DNA from: Clostridium formicaceticum
Lineage (GTDB): Bacteria; Bacillota; Clostridia; Peptostreptococcales; Natronincolaceae
Reading direction: 5' to 3'
DNA length: 64,000 nucleotides
NCBI RefSeq assembly: GCF_001854185.1
Contig: NZ_CP017603.1
Coordinates: 3,472,001 to 3,536,000, forward strand
How positions within the stretch are numbered: the first letter of the stretch is position 1; every line of letters begins with the position of its first letter. The position numbers were made by a program, and so were the translations under genes. Of this stretch, positions 26,096 to 36,663 are shown in pieces. The notes beneath the pieces were generated by a model. That model was given only the letters and a program-made list of their open reading frames with translations, made no database searches and was not told where the DNA came from.

Positions 26096-28330
26096 TTAAC
26101 AACTACCCTCCTGCAAGAAAGTCTCTTTGTCTACGAGTACCTGCCTTGGTTTACTACCTTCATGGGGGCCTACCATACCCTTGGCTTCCATTTCATCTAT
26201 AAGCCTTGCCGCCCTGTTATAACCAATTTTTAATCTCCGCTGCAACATAGAAATAGAAGCTTGTTGACTTTGCACAACAATTTTCAACGCATCTTCAAAT
26301 AATTCATCAGAATCCATATCCTCTTGAGCCACATTGCTTTGATCTATTTTCTCAATGATTTCCGCTTCATAACTAGGCCTTTCTACTTGTTCCTTCATAA
26401 AAGCAACAACTTCTTCCACTTCTTTTTCAGAAACAAAAGCCCCTTGTATTCTCATGGGTTTACTGGCGCCGATAGGATAAAATAACATATCTCCTTTACC
26501 TAATAACTTTTCAGCTCCTCCCATATCTAAAATTGTCCTTGAATCTGTTTGAGAAGCAACAGAAAAGGCAATCCTTGAGGGTATATTTGCCTTGATTACC
26601 CCTGTAATAACATCCACAGAAGGTCTCTGTGTAGCTATAATGAGATGGATTCCTGCAGCTCTAGCCATTTGTGCTAATCTACATATAGAATCCTCCACTT
26701 CATTAGGAGCTACCAACATCAAGTCTGCTAACTCATCTATGATAATGATAATATAAGGTATTTTATTCTCTTGGAACTTTTTATTATAACCCGCAATATC
26801 CTTTACACTATTTTCACTAAAGGTTTTATACCTTTGCGTCATCTCCTGTACCGCCCAGTTTAAGGCACTGGTTGCTTTTTTTGCATCTGTTACTACAGGA
26901 ATTAGAAGATGAGGAATACCATTATAATGATTCAATTCCACTACTTTAGGGTCAACCATTAAAAGTCTTACTTCATCTGGCGTGGATTTATATAATAAAC
27001 TTAGTATTAAGGTATTAATACAGACACTTTTTCCAGAACCAGTAGCTCCTGCTATAAGTAGATGAGGCATTTTTCCGATATCAGTGATAAAAGGGCTCCC
27101 TGAAATATCTTTACCTAATGCAAATGGTAAACTAGAACTAAAGGACTGATAAGCTTCACTATCAATGATCTCTCTTAAAGTAACAATGGTTACATCTTCA
27201 TTAGGTATTTCTATACCTATTGCTGCCTTACCAGGAATAGGTGCTTCTATCCTTATGGCAGGCGCTGCTAAATTTAAAGCAATGTCATCACTTAAATTTA
27301 CGATTTTGCTGACTTTAACACCCGTACTAGGTTGCAATTCATATCTTGTAATAGCTGGGCCTTTACTTACTTGTAATACCTTAGCTTGAACACCAAAGTT
27401 TTTTAAAGTTTCCTCCAAAGTTTTTGCCTTCGATACAATTTTTCTTTTATCATCTTTATTTGGCAAGTGGTTGATCTCATCTAATAAGTCAATACTTGGT
27501 ATTTCGTATTGAAAATTTTCAGCATAGGCTTCAACTTCCAAAAGGGGAGGAGGAGTTTCATCCTTTTCCAAGGATACATTTTCTTTCATATCTTCTTTAT
27601 TCATTACAGTATAGTCTAATATTTTTATCTTTTCCTCAACATTTGTTTCCGTCTTTGGTAATCGATCCTCTAGGATAATCTCCTTATCTTTAAGTTTTTT
27701 AGTCCTGTTTTGGGGCGTCACTTTAAATCTCCAAACCAGTTGCTTTATACCGGAAAAAAAGTTACCTATATAGTCTTTTACTTGAATAGTGAAGGCTAAT
27801 AAAGAGATCTTCGTATAGATAATAATAGAGATTAAAGACAGTGTTACAATAATAATATAAGTACCTACTTGTCCAAATAAATTAACCAACCAGTAGGTGA
27901 TAACCGTTCCTACAGCACCTCCCCCAATTCCCTGAGTCCCTTTAGTAAACATGATCTTTATTGCTTCAATAAAACTGGAATCTGTTAATTCTTCTATAAG
28001 AGATATCTCTAAAAGTGTTCTAAATATCAATAAACATAGAAAAGTTAATATAAAAAACAGTTTTCCTTTTAATTCTTTCCAAAAAGGTTTATTAATAAAA
28101 ACCAACACCCCTAATAAAACCATGATATAAGGAAGAATAAATGCAGTATTAGAAAACAAACCCATCAATAAATATTTAAGTCCTTCTCCTACTTTACCTG
28201 CGCCATTACTCTGAAGAGCGGTTAGAAGAATAAGCCCTAGTGCAATGGTAAAGATGCCATATATTTCATGATTAAATTCTTCTTTTAACGAAAAAAAAAC
28301 ATCTTTACTTTTTTTCTTTTTTCTACTCAA
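26096..28330 (-). CDS. spoIIIE: DNA translocase FtsK/SpoIIIE
   Basis: Hexameric ATPase that pumps chromosomal DNA through the septum; in this syntenic position it corresponds to SpoIIIE/FtsK. About 744 aa: four membrane helices within the first 190 residues, a linker, then the motor with Walker A GATGSGKSV and Walker B IIIIDELADLM. A C-terminal winged-helix gamma domain (SISMLQRRLKIGYNRAARLI) reads orienting sequences. The start is taken as TTG at 28330, preceded by GAGAGGTGATT; upstream codons in the same frame have no ribosome-binding site. Confidence 0.95.
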   Translation of the reverse strand: MSRKKKKSKDVFFSLKEEFNHEIYGIFTIALGLILLTALQSNGAGKVGEGLKYLLMGLFSNTAFILPYIMVLLGVLVFINKPFWKELKGKLFFILTFLCLLIFRTLLEISLIEELTDSSFIEAIKIMFTKGTQGIGGGAVGTVITYWLVNLFGQVGTYIIIVTLSLISIIIYTKISLLAFTIQVKDYIGNFFSGIKQLVWRFKVTPQNRTKKLKDKEIILEDRLPKTETNVEEKIKILDYTVMNKEDMKENVSLEKDETPPPLLEVEAYAENFQYEIPSIDLLDEINHLPNKDDKRKIVSKAKTLEETLKNFGVQAKVLQVSKGPAITRYELQPSTGVKVSKIVNLSDDIALNLAAPAIRIEAPIPGKAAIGIEIPNEDVTIVTLREIIDSEAYQSFSSSLPFALGKDISGSPFITDIGKMPHLLIAGATGSGKSVCINTLILSLLYKSTPDEVRLLMVDPKVVELNHYNGIPHLLIPVVTDAKKATSALNWAVQEMTQRYKTFSENSVKDIAGYNKKFQENKIPYIIIIIDELADLMLVAPNEVEDSICRLAQMARAAGIHLIIATQRPSVDVITGVIKANIPSRIAFSVASQTDSRTILDMGGAEKLLGKGDMLFYPIGASKPMRIQGAFVSEKEVEEVVAFMKEQVERPSYEAEIIEKIDQSNVAQEDMDSDELFEDALKIVVQSQQASISMLQRRLKIGYNRAARLIDEMEAKGMVGPHEGSKPRQVLVDKETFLQEGSC

Positions 28331-28423
28331 TGCAATCACCTCTCTTAATATGTACAATATGTATTGTAACATATTATCTGCTTTTTTTATTGGAAATTTT
28401 TTATGAAACAAAGGTAGCCCTTA

Positions 28424-28560
28424 GTCTATAGATGTGCGCCCTTAAATTTTAATATATTAAGGGCTACATTTGCAGCCCACGATTTTGGGGCGAAACCGTA
28501 GACCGTGTATATTAAAATTTAACTTTAGAAGCGTGCATCTATATTAAAATTCATGGGTAG
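28424..28560. repeat. dispersed repeat family B, full copy
   Basis: An imperfect palindrome: AAATTTTAATATA near one end faces TATATTAAAATTT near the other, and GGGCTACATTTGCAG faces CCGTAGACC. The same layout recurs at 50930-51043. This copy occupies the space between the spoIIIE start and the tepA terminator. Nothing else is visible in 28331-28716 apart from the spoIIIE leader. Confidence 0.8.
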
Positions 28561-28716
28561 ATGCCTATAATAATTTTACACCATAATTTGATATTCTACA
28601 AATTTTATATTTTCTATCAAAATTTCCCTTAAAAAATCCCTGTCTTTTTAAAATATCTTGAGCTGTATAATGCTTTCATCTAAATAAAAAATTCCCCAAG
28701 TCGAATAGTATAAAAA

Positions 28717-28750
28717 AATAAAGTGTTAATAAAAATATTAACACTTTATT
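28717..28750 (-). terminator. rho-independent terminator of tepA
   Basis: AATAAAGTGTTAATA with its perfect complement around a 4-base loop, followed on the minus strand by a run of T. Confidence 0.9.
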
Positions 28751-28758
28751 ATGAAGAA

Positions 28759-29499
28759 TTAGCTTTCTTTTCCCTGTTGAATTAATTCCTGCAGTTTTTT
28801 TACCGCTTTATCAAGGCCACCAACTTCGTCAATAAGTTTATATTTTACAGCTTCCTCCCCAATCAAGATACTTCCAACATCATTCGCTAATTCGTCTGTT
28901 GCGCTAATTAGATCCATAAGTGTTTCTTTATTAATACCTGAAGTTCTAATAATAAAGTCAGTAATTCTATCTTGCATTTTGGCAAAGTACTTAAAGGTCT
29001 GAGGTACACCGATAACAAGCCCTGTCATTCTAATAGGATGAATTGTCATCGTCGCTGTGGGAGCGATGAAAGAGTAATCCCCTGATGTAGCAAGAGGAAC
29101 GCCAATACTATGACTACCACCTAGTACTAATGTAACCTTTGGTTTTGATAAACTATGAATCAATTCTGATATTGCTAAACCAGCTTCTACATCTCCTCCT
29201 ACTGTGTTTAATATAACTAATAAGCCTTCCACATTCGGGTTCTCCTCTACAGCAATAAGCTGGGGAATAATATGCTCATACTTTGTGGCTTTGTTTTGAG
29301 GAGGAGCTACTGTATGTCCTTCAATATGTCCTATGATGGTTAGTGTATGAATTTTTTGATCTACTGTAGGAATATTTTGTGTGCCTAAAGCATTAATATT
29401 TGATAGCTCAGGATTTTTTTCGCTACCCTCATCGATTTTTGGAGAATTTTCCTGACCTTCCTCTGTGTTTTTTAACCTTAATTTATATTGACTCATCAC
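28759..29499 (-). CDS. tepA: ClpP-class serine protease TepA/YmfB
   Basis: A 246-aa ClpP-fold protein, with TIIGHIEGH opening the fold at about residue 53, GGDVEAGLAISELIHSL, and a nucleophile region GGSHSIGVPLATSGD, where ClpP-like families place the catalytic serine. MTIHPIRMTGLVIGVPQ follows. B. subtilis TepA, in the same position next to spoIIIE, is linked to protein translocation and to degradation of spore proteins. The first 45 residues are hydrophilic and variable. Own terminator. Confidence 0.88.
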   Translation of the reverse strand: MMSQYKLRLKNTEEGQENSPKIDEGSEKNPELSNINALGTQNIPTVDQKIHTLTIIGHIEGHTVAPPQNKATKYEHIIPQLIAVEENPNVEGLLVILNTVGGDVEAGLAISELIHSLSKPKVTLVLGGSHSIGVPLATSGDYSFIAPTATMTIHPIRMTGLVIGVPQTFKYFAKMQDRITDFIIRTSGINKETLMDLISATDELANDVGSILIGEEAVKYKLIDEVGGLDKAVKKLQELIQQGKES

Positions 29500-29598
29500 A
29501 ATTCACCTCTAGCTATTTTTTTAATTCTAGTACTATTTTTACCTTTTAGTGAACAACTATTCTTGAATTGTGATATGTATTTGTATTTTCATCTATTA

Positions 29599-29862
29599 TT
29601 ATAGGGAGTATTTTCTCTTCTTATCATCTTCTAATTCTATAATAATCATATCATTGCCAATTTTTTTAACAGCTTCCCAAGGTATTTCCAATACAGAGTT
29701 ATTAGAGAAAAAATTTAAGAAGTTTTTGTCATCTGGTATCAATAGAGCAACTATTTTTCCTGTTTTTTCATCAATTAATAAGTCAGACTCAGCAATAACA
29801 CCTAAGCGACTTCCGTCACATAAATTTACAATTTCTTTACCTCCTATCGCACTGAATCTCAT
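29599..29862 (-). CDS. ylmC: YlmC/YmxH-family PRC-barrel sporulation protein
   Basis: An 87-aa protein with a PRC-barrel core (KEIVNLCDGSRLGVIAESDL, then IVALLIPD, then IPWEAVKKIGNDMIII). YlmC/YmxH proteins are conserved in spore formers and sit near the M16 peptidase and tepA, as here. The ATG at 29862 is supported by GAGGAGGGAGTCT; an in-frame ATG ten codons earlier is not. Function is uncharacterised. Confidence 0.9.
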   Translation of the reverse strand: MRFSAIGGKEIVNLCDGSRLGVIAESDLLIDEKTGKIVALLIPDDKNFLNFFSNNSVLEIPWEAVKKIGNDMIIIELEDDKKRKYSL

Positions 29863-29989
29863 AGACTCCCTCCTCGTTTTACATTTATCCAACCTTGTCT
29901 TTATTTAAATATATTCTTTATCTTATAATATATTCTTTATCATTTATGATAAAATTTTTTATGATATATAAACTTGAAAATAAGGCTAG

Positions 29990-31243
29990 TTATTTAGCCT
30001 TATTGAGCACAAAATCTTTTTCTATTTTTCCTACGACGGTTGAAGCAACATGATCTAAATCAATAATTTCCTGAATAATTTCTTCAACGTCTTCCATCTT
30101 CACGGTATCAATTTTTTCAATAATTTCTTTAGGGCTATATATTTTATTTAGTAATAGTTCTGATTTCCCTATGGATGTCATTCTACTACTTGTACTTTCT
30201 AATCCTAAGATATAATTTCCTTTTAGCTGTTCTTTTGATTTATTCAACTCTGAAGAAGTCAGTCCCTTTGTACGAAGTTCTTCTAGCTCTTTATAAATTA
30301 ATGCCGTTACTTCTTCCAGTAGGTGAGGACTCATGCCTCCATAAATCGTCAATAAACCTCCGCCTTTGTAATTTGAAGGGTATGAATAAATAGAATAAGC
30401 CAAACCCTTCTCTTCTCTAATATTTTGGAAGAGTCTAGAGCTCATGCTTCCTCCCAGTATATTATTGACAATTAGCAAAGGGTATAGTTTGCTCTGTCCC
30501 AAGGGGATACCTTTAAATCCTAAACAAAGATGTACCTGTTCGATATCCTTTGATTTTGAAACAGATTGAAAATTATATTGAAGGGGTTCCTGTTTTTTCG
30601 TTAGCTCCTCTGTTCTTTCCCATTGACCAAATTTCTTCTCAATCACTTTCAGGAGACTATCCTCGTCAAAGTTTCCTGCTACAGATATGACAGCATTATT
30701 AGCAGTATAGTATTTTTTCATATAATGAATAATCTCACTTCTACCTATTGGTTTAAGTGAATCATTGGTTCCTAATATAGGAAGACCTAAAGAACTGTTT
30801 TTAAAAATAGACTGATACAATAAGTCATGTGCTAAATCTTCCGGTGAATCTTCATACATACTAATTTCTTCGTATACAACACTTTTTTCTTTTTCTATAT
30901 CTTCCTCATCGATTTTAGAGGAGAATAACATATCTGCTAAAAGGTCAAGAGCTAGTTCATAGTGGGTATCTAAGACTTTAGTATAATAACAAGTACATTC
31001 TTTACTGGTAAAGGCATTAATTTGCCCACCTATGCCATCAATGATTTCTGCTATTTCCTTCGCTGATTTTGTGGTGGTTCCCTTAAATAACATATGTTCT
31101 ATAAAGTGTGAAATACCATTATTCGTAGCTGTTTCATATCTTGATCCTGTTTCAATCCAAACACCAATTGAAATGGACTTGACAAAGGGTATATGCTCTG
31201 TTACTACTCTTAAACCGTTATCTAGTGTATGTTTTTTGTACAT
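29990..31243 (-). CDS. M16-family zinc peptidase (YmxG type)
   Basis: A 417-aa protein of the mitochondrial processing peptidase family. The inverted zinc motif HFIEHMLFKGT (HxxEH at about 47-51) and the downstream glutamate in EKSVVYEEISMYEDSPEDL are present. The C-terminal half has the second, inactive domain with the RLFQNIREEKGLAYSIYSYP motif. B. subtilis YmxG/MlpA lies in the same place downstream of pnp. It forms a run with ylxY and ylmC. Confidence 0.95.
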   Translation of the reverse strand: MYKKHTLDNGLRVVTEHIPFVKSISIGVWIETGSRYETATNNGISHFIEHMLFKGTTTKSAKEIAEIIDGIGGQINAFTSKECTCYYTKVLDTHYELALDLLADMLFSSKIDEEDIEKEKSVVYEEISMYEDSPEDLAHDLLYQSIFKNSSLGLPILGTNDSLKPIGRSEIIHYMKKYYTANNAVISVAGNFDEDSLLKVIEKKFGQWERTEELTKKQEPLQYNFQSVSKSKDIEQVHLCLGFKGIPLGQSKLYPLLIVNNILGGSMSSRLFQNIREEKGLAYSIYSYPSNYKGGGLLTIYGGMSPHLLEEVTALIYKELEELRTKGLTSSELNKSKEQLKGNYILGLESTSSRMTSIGKSELLLNKIYSPKEIIEKIDTVKMEDVEEIIQEIIDLDHVASTVVGKIEKDFVLNKAK

Positions 31244-31306
31244 TTTATCCTCCTATGTAACTGATTTTTCTTATTCATTATAATGTAGTTTAGCCATATA
31301 TGCAAC

Positions 31307-32038
31307 CTAATCCATTAAGACATCACTTACGCCTCCAACTTTAAGGTTTTTTCCCTGCAATTCATCTATAAGGGTAGGTAGTGCCTTTGCTGTTTCTGGC
31401 ATAGGATGCATCAGTACAATAGCTCCCCGATGATTGGGTTTTTCTATCACTCTTTTTACAATAACATCCCTAGTACTTCCCTGTCGCCAGTCAATCGTAT
31501 CAATAGACCATAATATGGTTTTATAACCTAATTCCTGTGCACTAATTAAAGTATATTCATTATAAGCTCCTGAAGGAGGTGCAAATAAAACTGGTTTTTT
31601 GTCACTATATTGCATGATAAGTTCTTCCGTTTGTTTTATTTGTTCCTTATTTTGGTCTAATGTCAGTTTGCTGTAATCAACATGTTGGTAGCCATGGCTG
31701 CCAATTTCATGTCCAGCCTTAACAATCTCTTGAAACATTTCTGGAAAGGCCTTCACCCATCTTCCAGTTACAAAAAAAGTGATTTTCACCTCTTTTTCTT
31801 TTAAAATAGCTAATATTTCTGGTATAACCTCATTGCCCCAGTCTACATTGCAAGCAAAGGCTATGTAATCACTATTTTCATTCCCTCTTTCGATGGGTCT
31901 ATTCACTGTGGCATAATTCGTTGTTGTACTGGTAGCAGCTTTCCTATTATATAGTATTGTTCCTGTAATAATTATTATAAGTAATAAAATAACTGCAACG
32001 ATTATACGAAGAAATTTTTTGTTCAAAATTACAATCAT
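31307..32038 (-). CDS. ylxY: polysaccharide deacetylase (YlxY/PdaB-like), membrane-anchored
   Basis: A 243-aa protein with an N-terminal signal anchor (FLRIIVAVILLLIIIITGTI) and a NodB carbohydrate esterase 4 domain. The domain begins IAFACNVDWGNEV, where family active enzymes have T-F-D-D, so the first catalytic motif is altered. HEIGSHGYQHVDY supplies the metal-binding histidines, with the later PPSGAY and VLMHP motifs. B. subtilis YlxY holds the same position beside pnp. The ATG at 32038 follows AAAGGGGG. Confidence 0.88.
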   Translation of the reverse strand: MIVILNKKFLRIIVAVILLLIIIITGTILYNRKAATSTTTNYATVNRPIERGNENSDYIAFACNVDWGNEVIPEILAILKEKEVKITFFVTGRWVKAFPEMFQEIVKAGHEIGSHGYQHVDYSKLTLDQNKEQIKQTEELIMQYSDKKPVLFAPPSGAYNEYTLISAQELGYKTILWSIDTIDWRQGSTRDVIVKRVIEKPNHRGAIVLMHPMPETAKALPTLIDELQGKNLKVGGVSDVLMD

Positions 32039-32119
32039 ATACTTACCCCCTTTAAACAATGGTTTTGATAATATATTATTCCAAAATTTTAGAGTTATTC
32101 TATAGAAATAAAATTTCAT

Positions 32120-32148
32120 AAAAAAAACATAAACCTTTATGGTTTATG
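32120..32148 (-). terminator. rho-independent terminator of pnp
   Basis: CATAAACC, loop, GGTTTATG and then eight T on the minus strand. It overlaps the pnp stop codon. Confidence 0.88.
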
Positions 32149-34267
32149 CTTTCTTATGATCCTCTTGTTTTTTTTCTTTATTTACATTAGGTTTAGGTAA
32201 TAAAGCTTTATGAGATAAGTTCACTTTACCTTGTTGGTCAATCTCCATTACTTTCACCTCAAGTTCTTGTCCCACTGCAAGAACATCCTCTACCTTATTC
32301 ACTCTTTCATGGGCTAAATTAGAAATATGCACTAAGCCTTCTTTGCCAGGTAAAATCTCTACAAATGCACCGAAATTTGTTATTTTTACAACTTTTCCTT
32401 TGTAGACTTCTCCTATTTCTGGCTCTTTTACAATATTTTCAATGGTTTTTAGTGCTTTTTCTCCAGATTCTCTATTCTCAGAAACAATATAAATCGTACC
32501 GTCGTTCTCGATATCGATCTTAACACCAGTCTCTTCGATAATTTTATTGATGGTCTTTCCACCGGTACCAATAACATCTCTAATTTTATCTGGATTGATT
32601 TTCATGGTAAGTATTCTTGGCGCATAAGGTGAAAGTTCTTGGCGTGGTGTATCAATGATTTCCTTCATTTTTCCCATAATGTGTAGTCTTCCCACTCTTG
32701 CCTGTTCCAGTGCTCTTACCATAACTTCTTGATCCATGCCATGAATTTTAATATCTAATTGAATGGCAGTAATTCCCTTTTCGGTACCTGCAACTTTAAA
32801 GTCCATATCTCCTAAAAAGTCTTCCATCCCTAAAATATCCGATAGAATGGCTACTTCGTCATTTTCTTTGATTAATCCCATTGCTATACCTGCTACCATA
32901 CTCTTAATAGGAACACCAGCATCTAATAGGGATAAGGTACTGCCGCATACACTAGCCATAGAGGAGGAACCATTAGAACCTAAAACCTCTGATACCAATC
33001 TTATTGTATAAGGGAATTCTTCTTGAGGTGGAATCATAGGTTCCAAAGCCCTCTCAGCTAAAGCACCATGTCCTATTTCACGTCTTCCAGGTCCCCGTAA
33101 AAATTTCACTTCACCAACACTATAGGGAGGAAAATTATAGTGGTGCATATACCTTTTAGACTGTTCTTCACCTAAGCCATCAAGAATTTGTACTTCCCCC
33201 AATGCTCCTAGAGTTGCAACATTCAAAACCTGTGTTTCTCCTCTAGTAAACAAAGCAGAACCATGGGTCTTAGGTAATACACTAACTTCGCAGGAAATAG
33301 GTCGAATTTCTTCCAAACCTCTATCGTCAGGTCTTTTTTTCTCCCTAAGAATCATACTTCTAAATTCATTCTTAACAATGCCTTCTAAGATCTGTTTTAT
33401 ATCCTTTAAATCATCTTCATATTTTTCAGCAAAATATTCTAAAGTTTCAGTTTTTACCGCATCAATTTTTTCATTGCGCTCTGTTTTATCCACAGTTTTT
33501 ATAGCTTCTAATATTCTTGTTCCTACATATTCTTTTACTTCTTTTTCTAAAGCTTCATCTATCTCAAAGAGAATGACTTCTTGTTTTGCTTTTCCTACCT
33601 CAACAGCAATTTCTTCAATAAATGCCACAATTTTTTTGATTTCCTCGTGACCAAAGGCAACTGCATCCAACATCTGCTTCTCAGTTAATTCATTGGCACC
33701 AGCCTCGATCATCATAACAGCATCTTTTGTTCCTGAAACAATCAAGTCCAAGTCACTGATTTCCCTTTGTTTACTATTGGGATTAATCACATATTCCCCA
33801 TCTACCATACCAACTCTTACAGAACCAGTAGGGCCGTAAAAAGGAATATCTGATATAGAAAGTGCAACAGAAGAACCAATCATAGCTACGATATCAGAAG
33901 AATAATCTTGATCCACTGATAGTACTGTTGCTATCACCTGTACCTCATTTCTATATCCTTTAGGAAATAAAGGTCTTATGGGCCTATCGATCAACCTTGA
34001 GGTCAGCACTGCTTTTTCTGATGGTCTTCCTTCTCTCTTTATAAAACCACCAGGAATTTTACCAACTGCATACAATCTTTCTTCATAGTCTACACTTAAT
34101 GGAAAAAAGTCAATGCCCTCTCTTGGCGCCTGTGAAGCACAAGCATTTACCAAAACCGCTGTATCTCCATACTTTACTAAACATGAACCGTTAGATAACC
34201 GTGCTAGTCTTCCAACCTCTACTTCAAAAGAACTGCCAGCAATCTCCGTCTTAAAAGTTTTTATCAT
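32144..34267 (-). CDS. pnp: polyribonucleotide nucleotidyltransferase (PNPase)
   Basis: A 707-aa 3'-5' phosphorolytic exoribonuclease. It has two RNase PH domains ([20 protein letters not shown] in the first; [14 protein letters not shown] and [15 protein letters not shown] in the second), a KH domain ([20 protein letters not shown]) and an S1 domain ([20 protein letters not shown]). It follows rpsO, the universal arrangement. Near-complete family length. Confidence 0.98.
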   Translation of the reverse strand: MIKTFKTEIAGSSFEVEVGRLARLSNGSCLVKYGDTAVLVNACASQAPREGIDFFPLSVDYEERLYAVGKIPGGFIKREGRPSEKAVLTSRLIDRPIRPLFPKGYRNEVQVIATVLSVDQDYSSDIVAMIGSSVALSISDIPFYGPTGSVRVGMVDGEYVINPNSKQREISDLDLIVSGTKDAVMMIEAGANELTEKQMLDAVAFGHEEIKKIVAFIEEIAVEVGKAKQEVILFEIDEALEKEVKEYVGTRILEAIKTVDKTERNEKIDAVKTETLEYFAEKYEDDLKDIKQILEGIVKNEFRSMILREKKRPDDRGLEEIRPISCEVSVLPKTHGSALFTRGETQVLNVATLGALGEVQILDGLGEEQSKRYMHHYNFPPYSVGEVKFLRGPGRREIGHGALAERALEPMIPPQEEFPYTIRLVSEVLGSNGSSSMASVCGSTLSLLDAGVPIKSMVAGIAMGLIKENDEVAILSDILGMEDFLGDMDFKVAGTEKGITAIQLDIKIHGMDQEVMVRALEQARVGRLHIMGKMKEIIDTPRQELSPYAPRILTMKINPDKIRDVIGTGGKTINKIIEETGVKIDIENDGTIYIVSENRESGEKALKTIENIVKEPEIGEVYKGKVVKITNFGAFVEILPGKEGLVHISNLAHERVNKVEDVLAVGQELEVKVMEIDQQGKVNLSHKALLPKPNVNKEKKQEDHKKA

Positions 34268-34445
34268 TACAGTATATTTCCTCCTTTCGTTATCAGCATC
34301 GCTTTATAGATAATCAACTATTTTATTACTTTTTGTCGTTGGTTGTCTACAGATGCTAATATACTACATGATTATTATTTCCTTTTATGTATAAATAAAT
34401 TACTGTCTAGTTTATGTTATTTTTGAGTATTATGTAAATTAAACA

Positions 34446-34469
34446 ATAGAGCGGGAAATCCCGCTCTAT
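34446..34469 (-). terminator. terminator of rpsO
   Basis: ATAGAGCGGG with its perfect complement around AAAT, directly after the rpsO stop codon, followed on the minus strand by TGTTTAATTT. Confidence 0.85.
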
Positions 34470-34470
34470 A

Positions 34471-34734
34471 CTATTTTCTTAAGCCTAGTTTTTGAATAAG
34501 CTCTCTATACCTTTCTATGTTCTTTTCTTTAACATAGTTAAGTAAGTTTCTTCTTTTACCTACCATTTTCAAAAGACCTCTTCTAGAGTGGTGGTCTTTC
34601 TTATGCATCTTAAGATGGTCATTTAAGTGATTGATTCTTTCAGTTAATAATGCAATCTGAACCTCTGGTGAACCTGTATCACTATCATGTGTTTTGTACT
34701 CTCCTATAATAGACTGCTTTTTATCTTTTTCCAT
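34471..34734 (-). CDS. rpsO: 30S ribosomal protein S15
   Basis: An 87-aa protein. The family is recognised from [20 protein letters not shown], the [19 protein letters not shown] motif that binds the 16S rRNA three-way junction, and YLKEKN-like [21 protein letters not shown] strong ribosome-binding site (AGGAGGTGAAAG) precedes the start. Confidence 0.98.
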   Translation of the reverse strand: MEKDKKQSIIGEYKTHDSDTGSPEVQIALLTERINHLNDHLKMHKKDHHSRRGLLKMVGKRRNLLNYVKEKNIERYRELIQKLGLRK

Positions 34735-34817
34735 ACTTTCACCTCCTTATTTATATCCCCTTATTCTAAGTAACTGTCGGTGAATCAAATTACCGAGAAT
34801 AGGTTCTTTAACCTTAA

Positions 34818-35762
34818 TCATTTTAGCACATTTAAACCATATTGTAAATGATTTTTTACTTGTTTTACATCTTCATTAATTTGTTTTACCAAGTCTTCTG
34901 GGCAAGAAAATTTTATCTCGCCCCTTAATCTTTTAACAAAATAAACTTCTATATATTCATGGTATAAATCACCGTGAAAGTCTATAATAAAGGTCTCAAT
35001 AGAAGAAGTCTTGCCTTCAAAAGTAGGCTTTATACCTACTGAAGTAGCTCCTTTATAAAATTTTTCTCCAACCTTTACTAAAGTGGCATACACCCCTGCC
35101 TTTGGAATCAGTTGAAATGCATCAATAAAAATATTAGCTGTTGGAAACCCCAATAATTTTGTACCTCTAGCATCTCCATGAATCACCTTACTATGAAGAG
35201 AAAAGTATCTACCTAAAAACAAATTGACTTTTTCTATATCGCCATTTTTTAAGTATTGTCTTATATTAGAGCTACTGACTTTTTCTTCTTCTATCTTAAC
35301 AGCATCAATAATACTTACTTTAAACCCGTGTTTTTCTCCAAGTTTTTTCAGTAGTAGAGGATCTCCCTTTGCCTTATGGCCGAAACGATAATCAAACCCT
35401 ACCACCGCTTCCTTGCAGTTTAGTTCCTTTACTAATATCTCTTCCACGAATTCCTCTGGAGAAAGAGCCATCAACGCTTTATTAAATGCATCTAAAACCA
35501 GTAATTCAATTCCTAGATCTTCAAAAACTTTTTTCTTTTGATCTATGTTCGTAATATATTGTAAAGAACTTTTATTATTTATCACAGGCATTGTATGGCT
35601 CACGAAAGTATAAACACAGGATTGCAGATTTTTAAGCTTGCATCTTTGCAATAAATGGTGAATAAGTTTTTGATGACCTGTATGTACCCCGTCAAAGTTT
35701 CCTAGAGCTATACCTCTTTCGATTTTTTTATTGACTTCTTGATGATGATATATTACCTGCAT
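34818..35762 (-). CDS. ribF: bifunctional riboflavin kinase / FMN adenylyltransferase
   Basis: A 314-aa enzyme making FMN and FAD. The N-terminal adenylyltransferase domain has GNFDGVHTGHQKLIH (H/xxGH type nucleotide-binding motif, about 22-36) and SSSNIRQYLKNGD. The C-terminal riboflavin kinase has LLGFPTANI and a GVYAT block. It lies between truB and rpsO, as in B. subtilis. Confidence 0.96.
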   Translation of the reverse strand: MQVIYHHQEVNKKIERGIALGNFDGVHTGHQKLIHHLLQRCKLKNLQSCVYTFVSHTMPVINNKSSLQYITNIDQKKKVFEDLGIELLVLDAFNKALMALSPEEFVEEILVKELNCKEAVVGFDYRFGHKAKGDPLLLKKLGEKHGFKVSIIDAVKIEEEKVSSSNIRQYLKNGDIEKVNLFLGRYFSLHSKVIHGDARGTKLLGFPTANIFIDAFQLIPKAGVYATLVKVGEKFYKGATSVGIKPTFEGKTSSIETFIIDFHGDLYHEYIEVYFVKRLRGEIKFSCPEDLVKQINEDVKQVKNHLQYGLNVLK

Positions 35763-35774
35763 AAGTACGCTCCT

Positions 35775-36659
35775 TTAAGCAAACAGCCTAGAAAATTTAA
35801 CATATCGCTTTTTTTCACTGTCTTCTTTGATATTACCAATACCTATAAAGTTTTCCTCTACATAGATTCTTACTTCAGTTTCCATAGGAATGGAATAAAA
35901 GCTGTCTTTTATATATAGTTTATTGCCATTTAAAGCTGCTTTTTTATAGGCAGCATCAAAATCAATTTTAAGTATATGACTTAAGGGAAAGTCAATGGGC
36001 TTAAGATAGGCTTCAACATCCTCTGTTTGTTGGAGTTCTTCTAATGTAATTGCAGAGCCTATGTCAAAGTTATGGGTGGCTGTGCGTAGTAAAAAGGACA
36101 TAACACCTCCACAACCTAATATCTTTCCAATATCATGACATAAGGTCCTAATATAAGTTCCTTTGGAACAGACCACGTCAAATAAAACTTTCTCTCCCAT
36201 CATACGAATAATGTTTATTTGATGGATTTGTACTTTTCTAGCTTCACGACTTATTTCTATTCCTTGTCTTGCCAACTCATATAATTTTTTGCCCTTTACT
36301 TTTAACGCTGAGTACATGGGAGGCGTTTGATAATATTCTCCAACAAAGCTTAAGATAGTTTTTTCTATTTCATCGGAAGAAAGCTTTACAACCTTCTTCT
36401 CTATCGTATTGCCATAAATATCTTGTGTATCTGTTTCAATGCCTAAGGTTAATTCAGCTCTATATTGCTTTGTACTATCCAATAAAAACTGAGAAATTTT
36501 TGTAGCTTGTCCGATACATATGGGTAAAACCCCAGCTGCATTGGGGTCTAAAGTTCCTGTGTGTCCTACTTTTTTTATCTTTGTTTTTTTTCTTACCCTA
36601 GCTACTACATCATGGGAAGTCATTCCTGGAGGTTTTAAAATATTTAAAATACCCTTCAA
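35775..36659 (-). CDS. truB: tRNA pseudouridine-55 synthase
   Basis: A 294-aa enzyme that makes pseudouridine 55 in the T-loop of tRNA. Catalytic aspartate in KVGHTGTLDPNAAGVLPICI (about D38), N-terminal KPPGMTSHDVV, and the CSKGTYIRTLCHDIG motif. The C-terminal region carries a short RNA-binding extension. Separated from nrnA by only four bases. Confidence 0.97.
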   Translation of the reverse strand: MKGILNILKPPGMTSHDVVARVRKKTKIKKVGHTGTLDPNAAGVLPICIGQATKISQFLLDSTKQYRAELTLGIETDTQDIYGNTIEKKVVKLSSDEIEKTILSFVGEYYQTPPMYSALKVKGKKLYELARQGIEISREARKVQIHQINIIRMMGEKVLFDVVCSKGTYIRTLCHDIGKILGCGGVMSFLLRTATHNFDIGSAITLEELQQTEDVEAYLKPIDFPLSHILKIDFDAAYKKAALNGNKLYIKDSFYSIPMETEVRIYVEENFIGIGNIKEDSEKKRYVKFSRLFA

Positions 36660-36663
36660 GTCA

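Noticed and set aside
31307-32119. earlier start for the polysaccharide deacetylase at 32119
   Set aside because: The extra 27 codons overlap the pnp terminator region and lack a ribosome-binding site, while the ATG at 32038 has AAAGGGGG upstream and begins the signal anchor.
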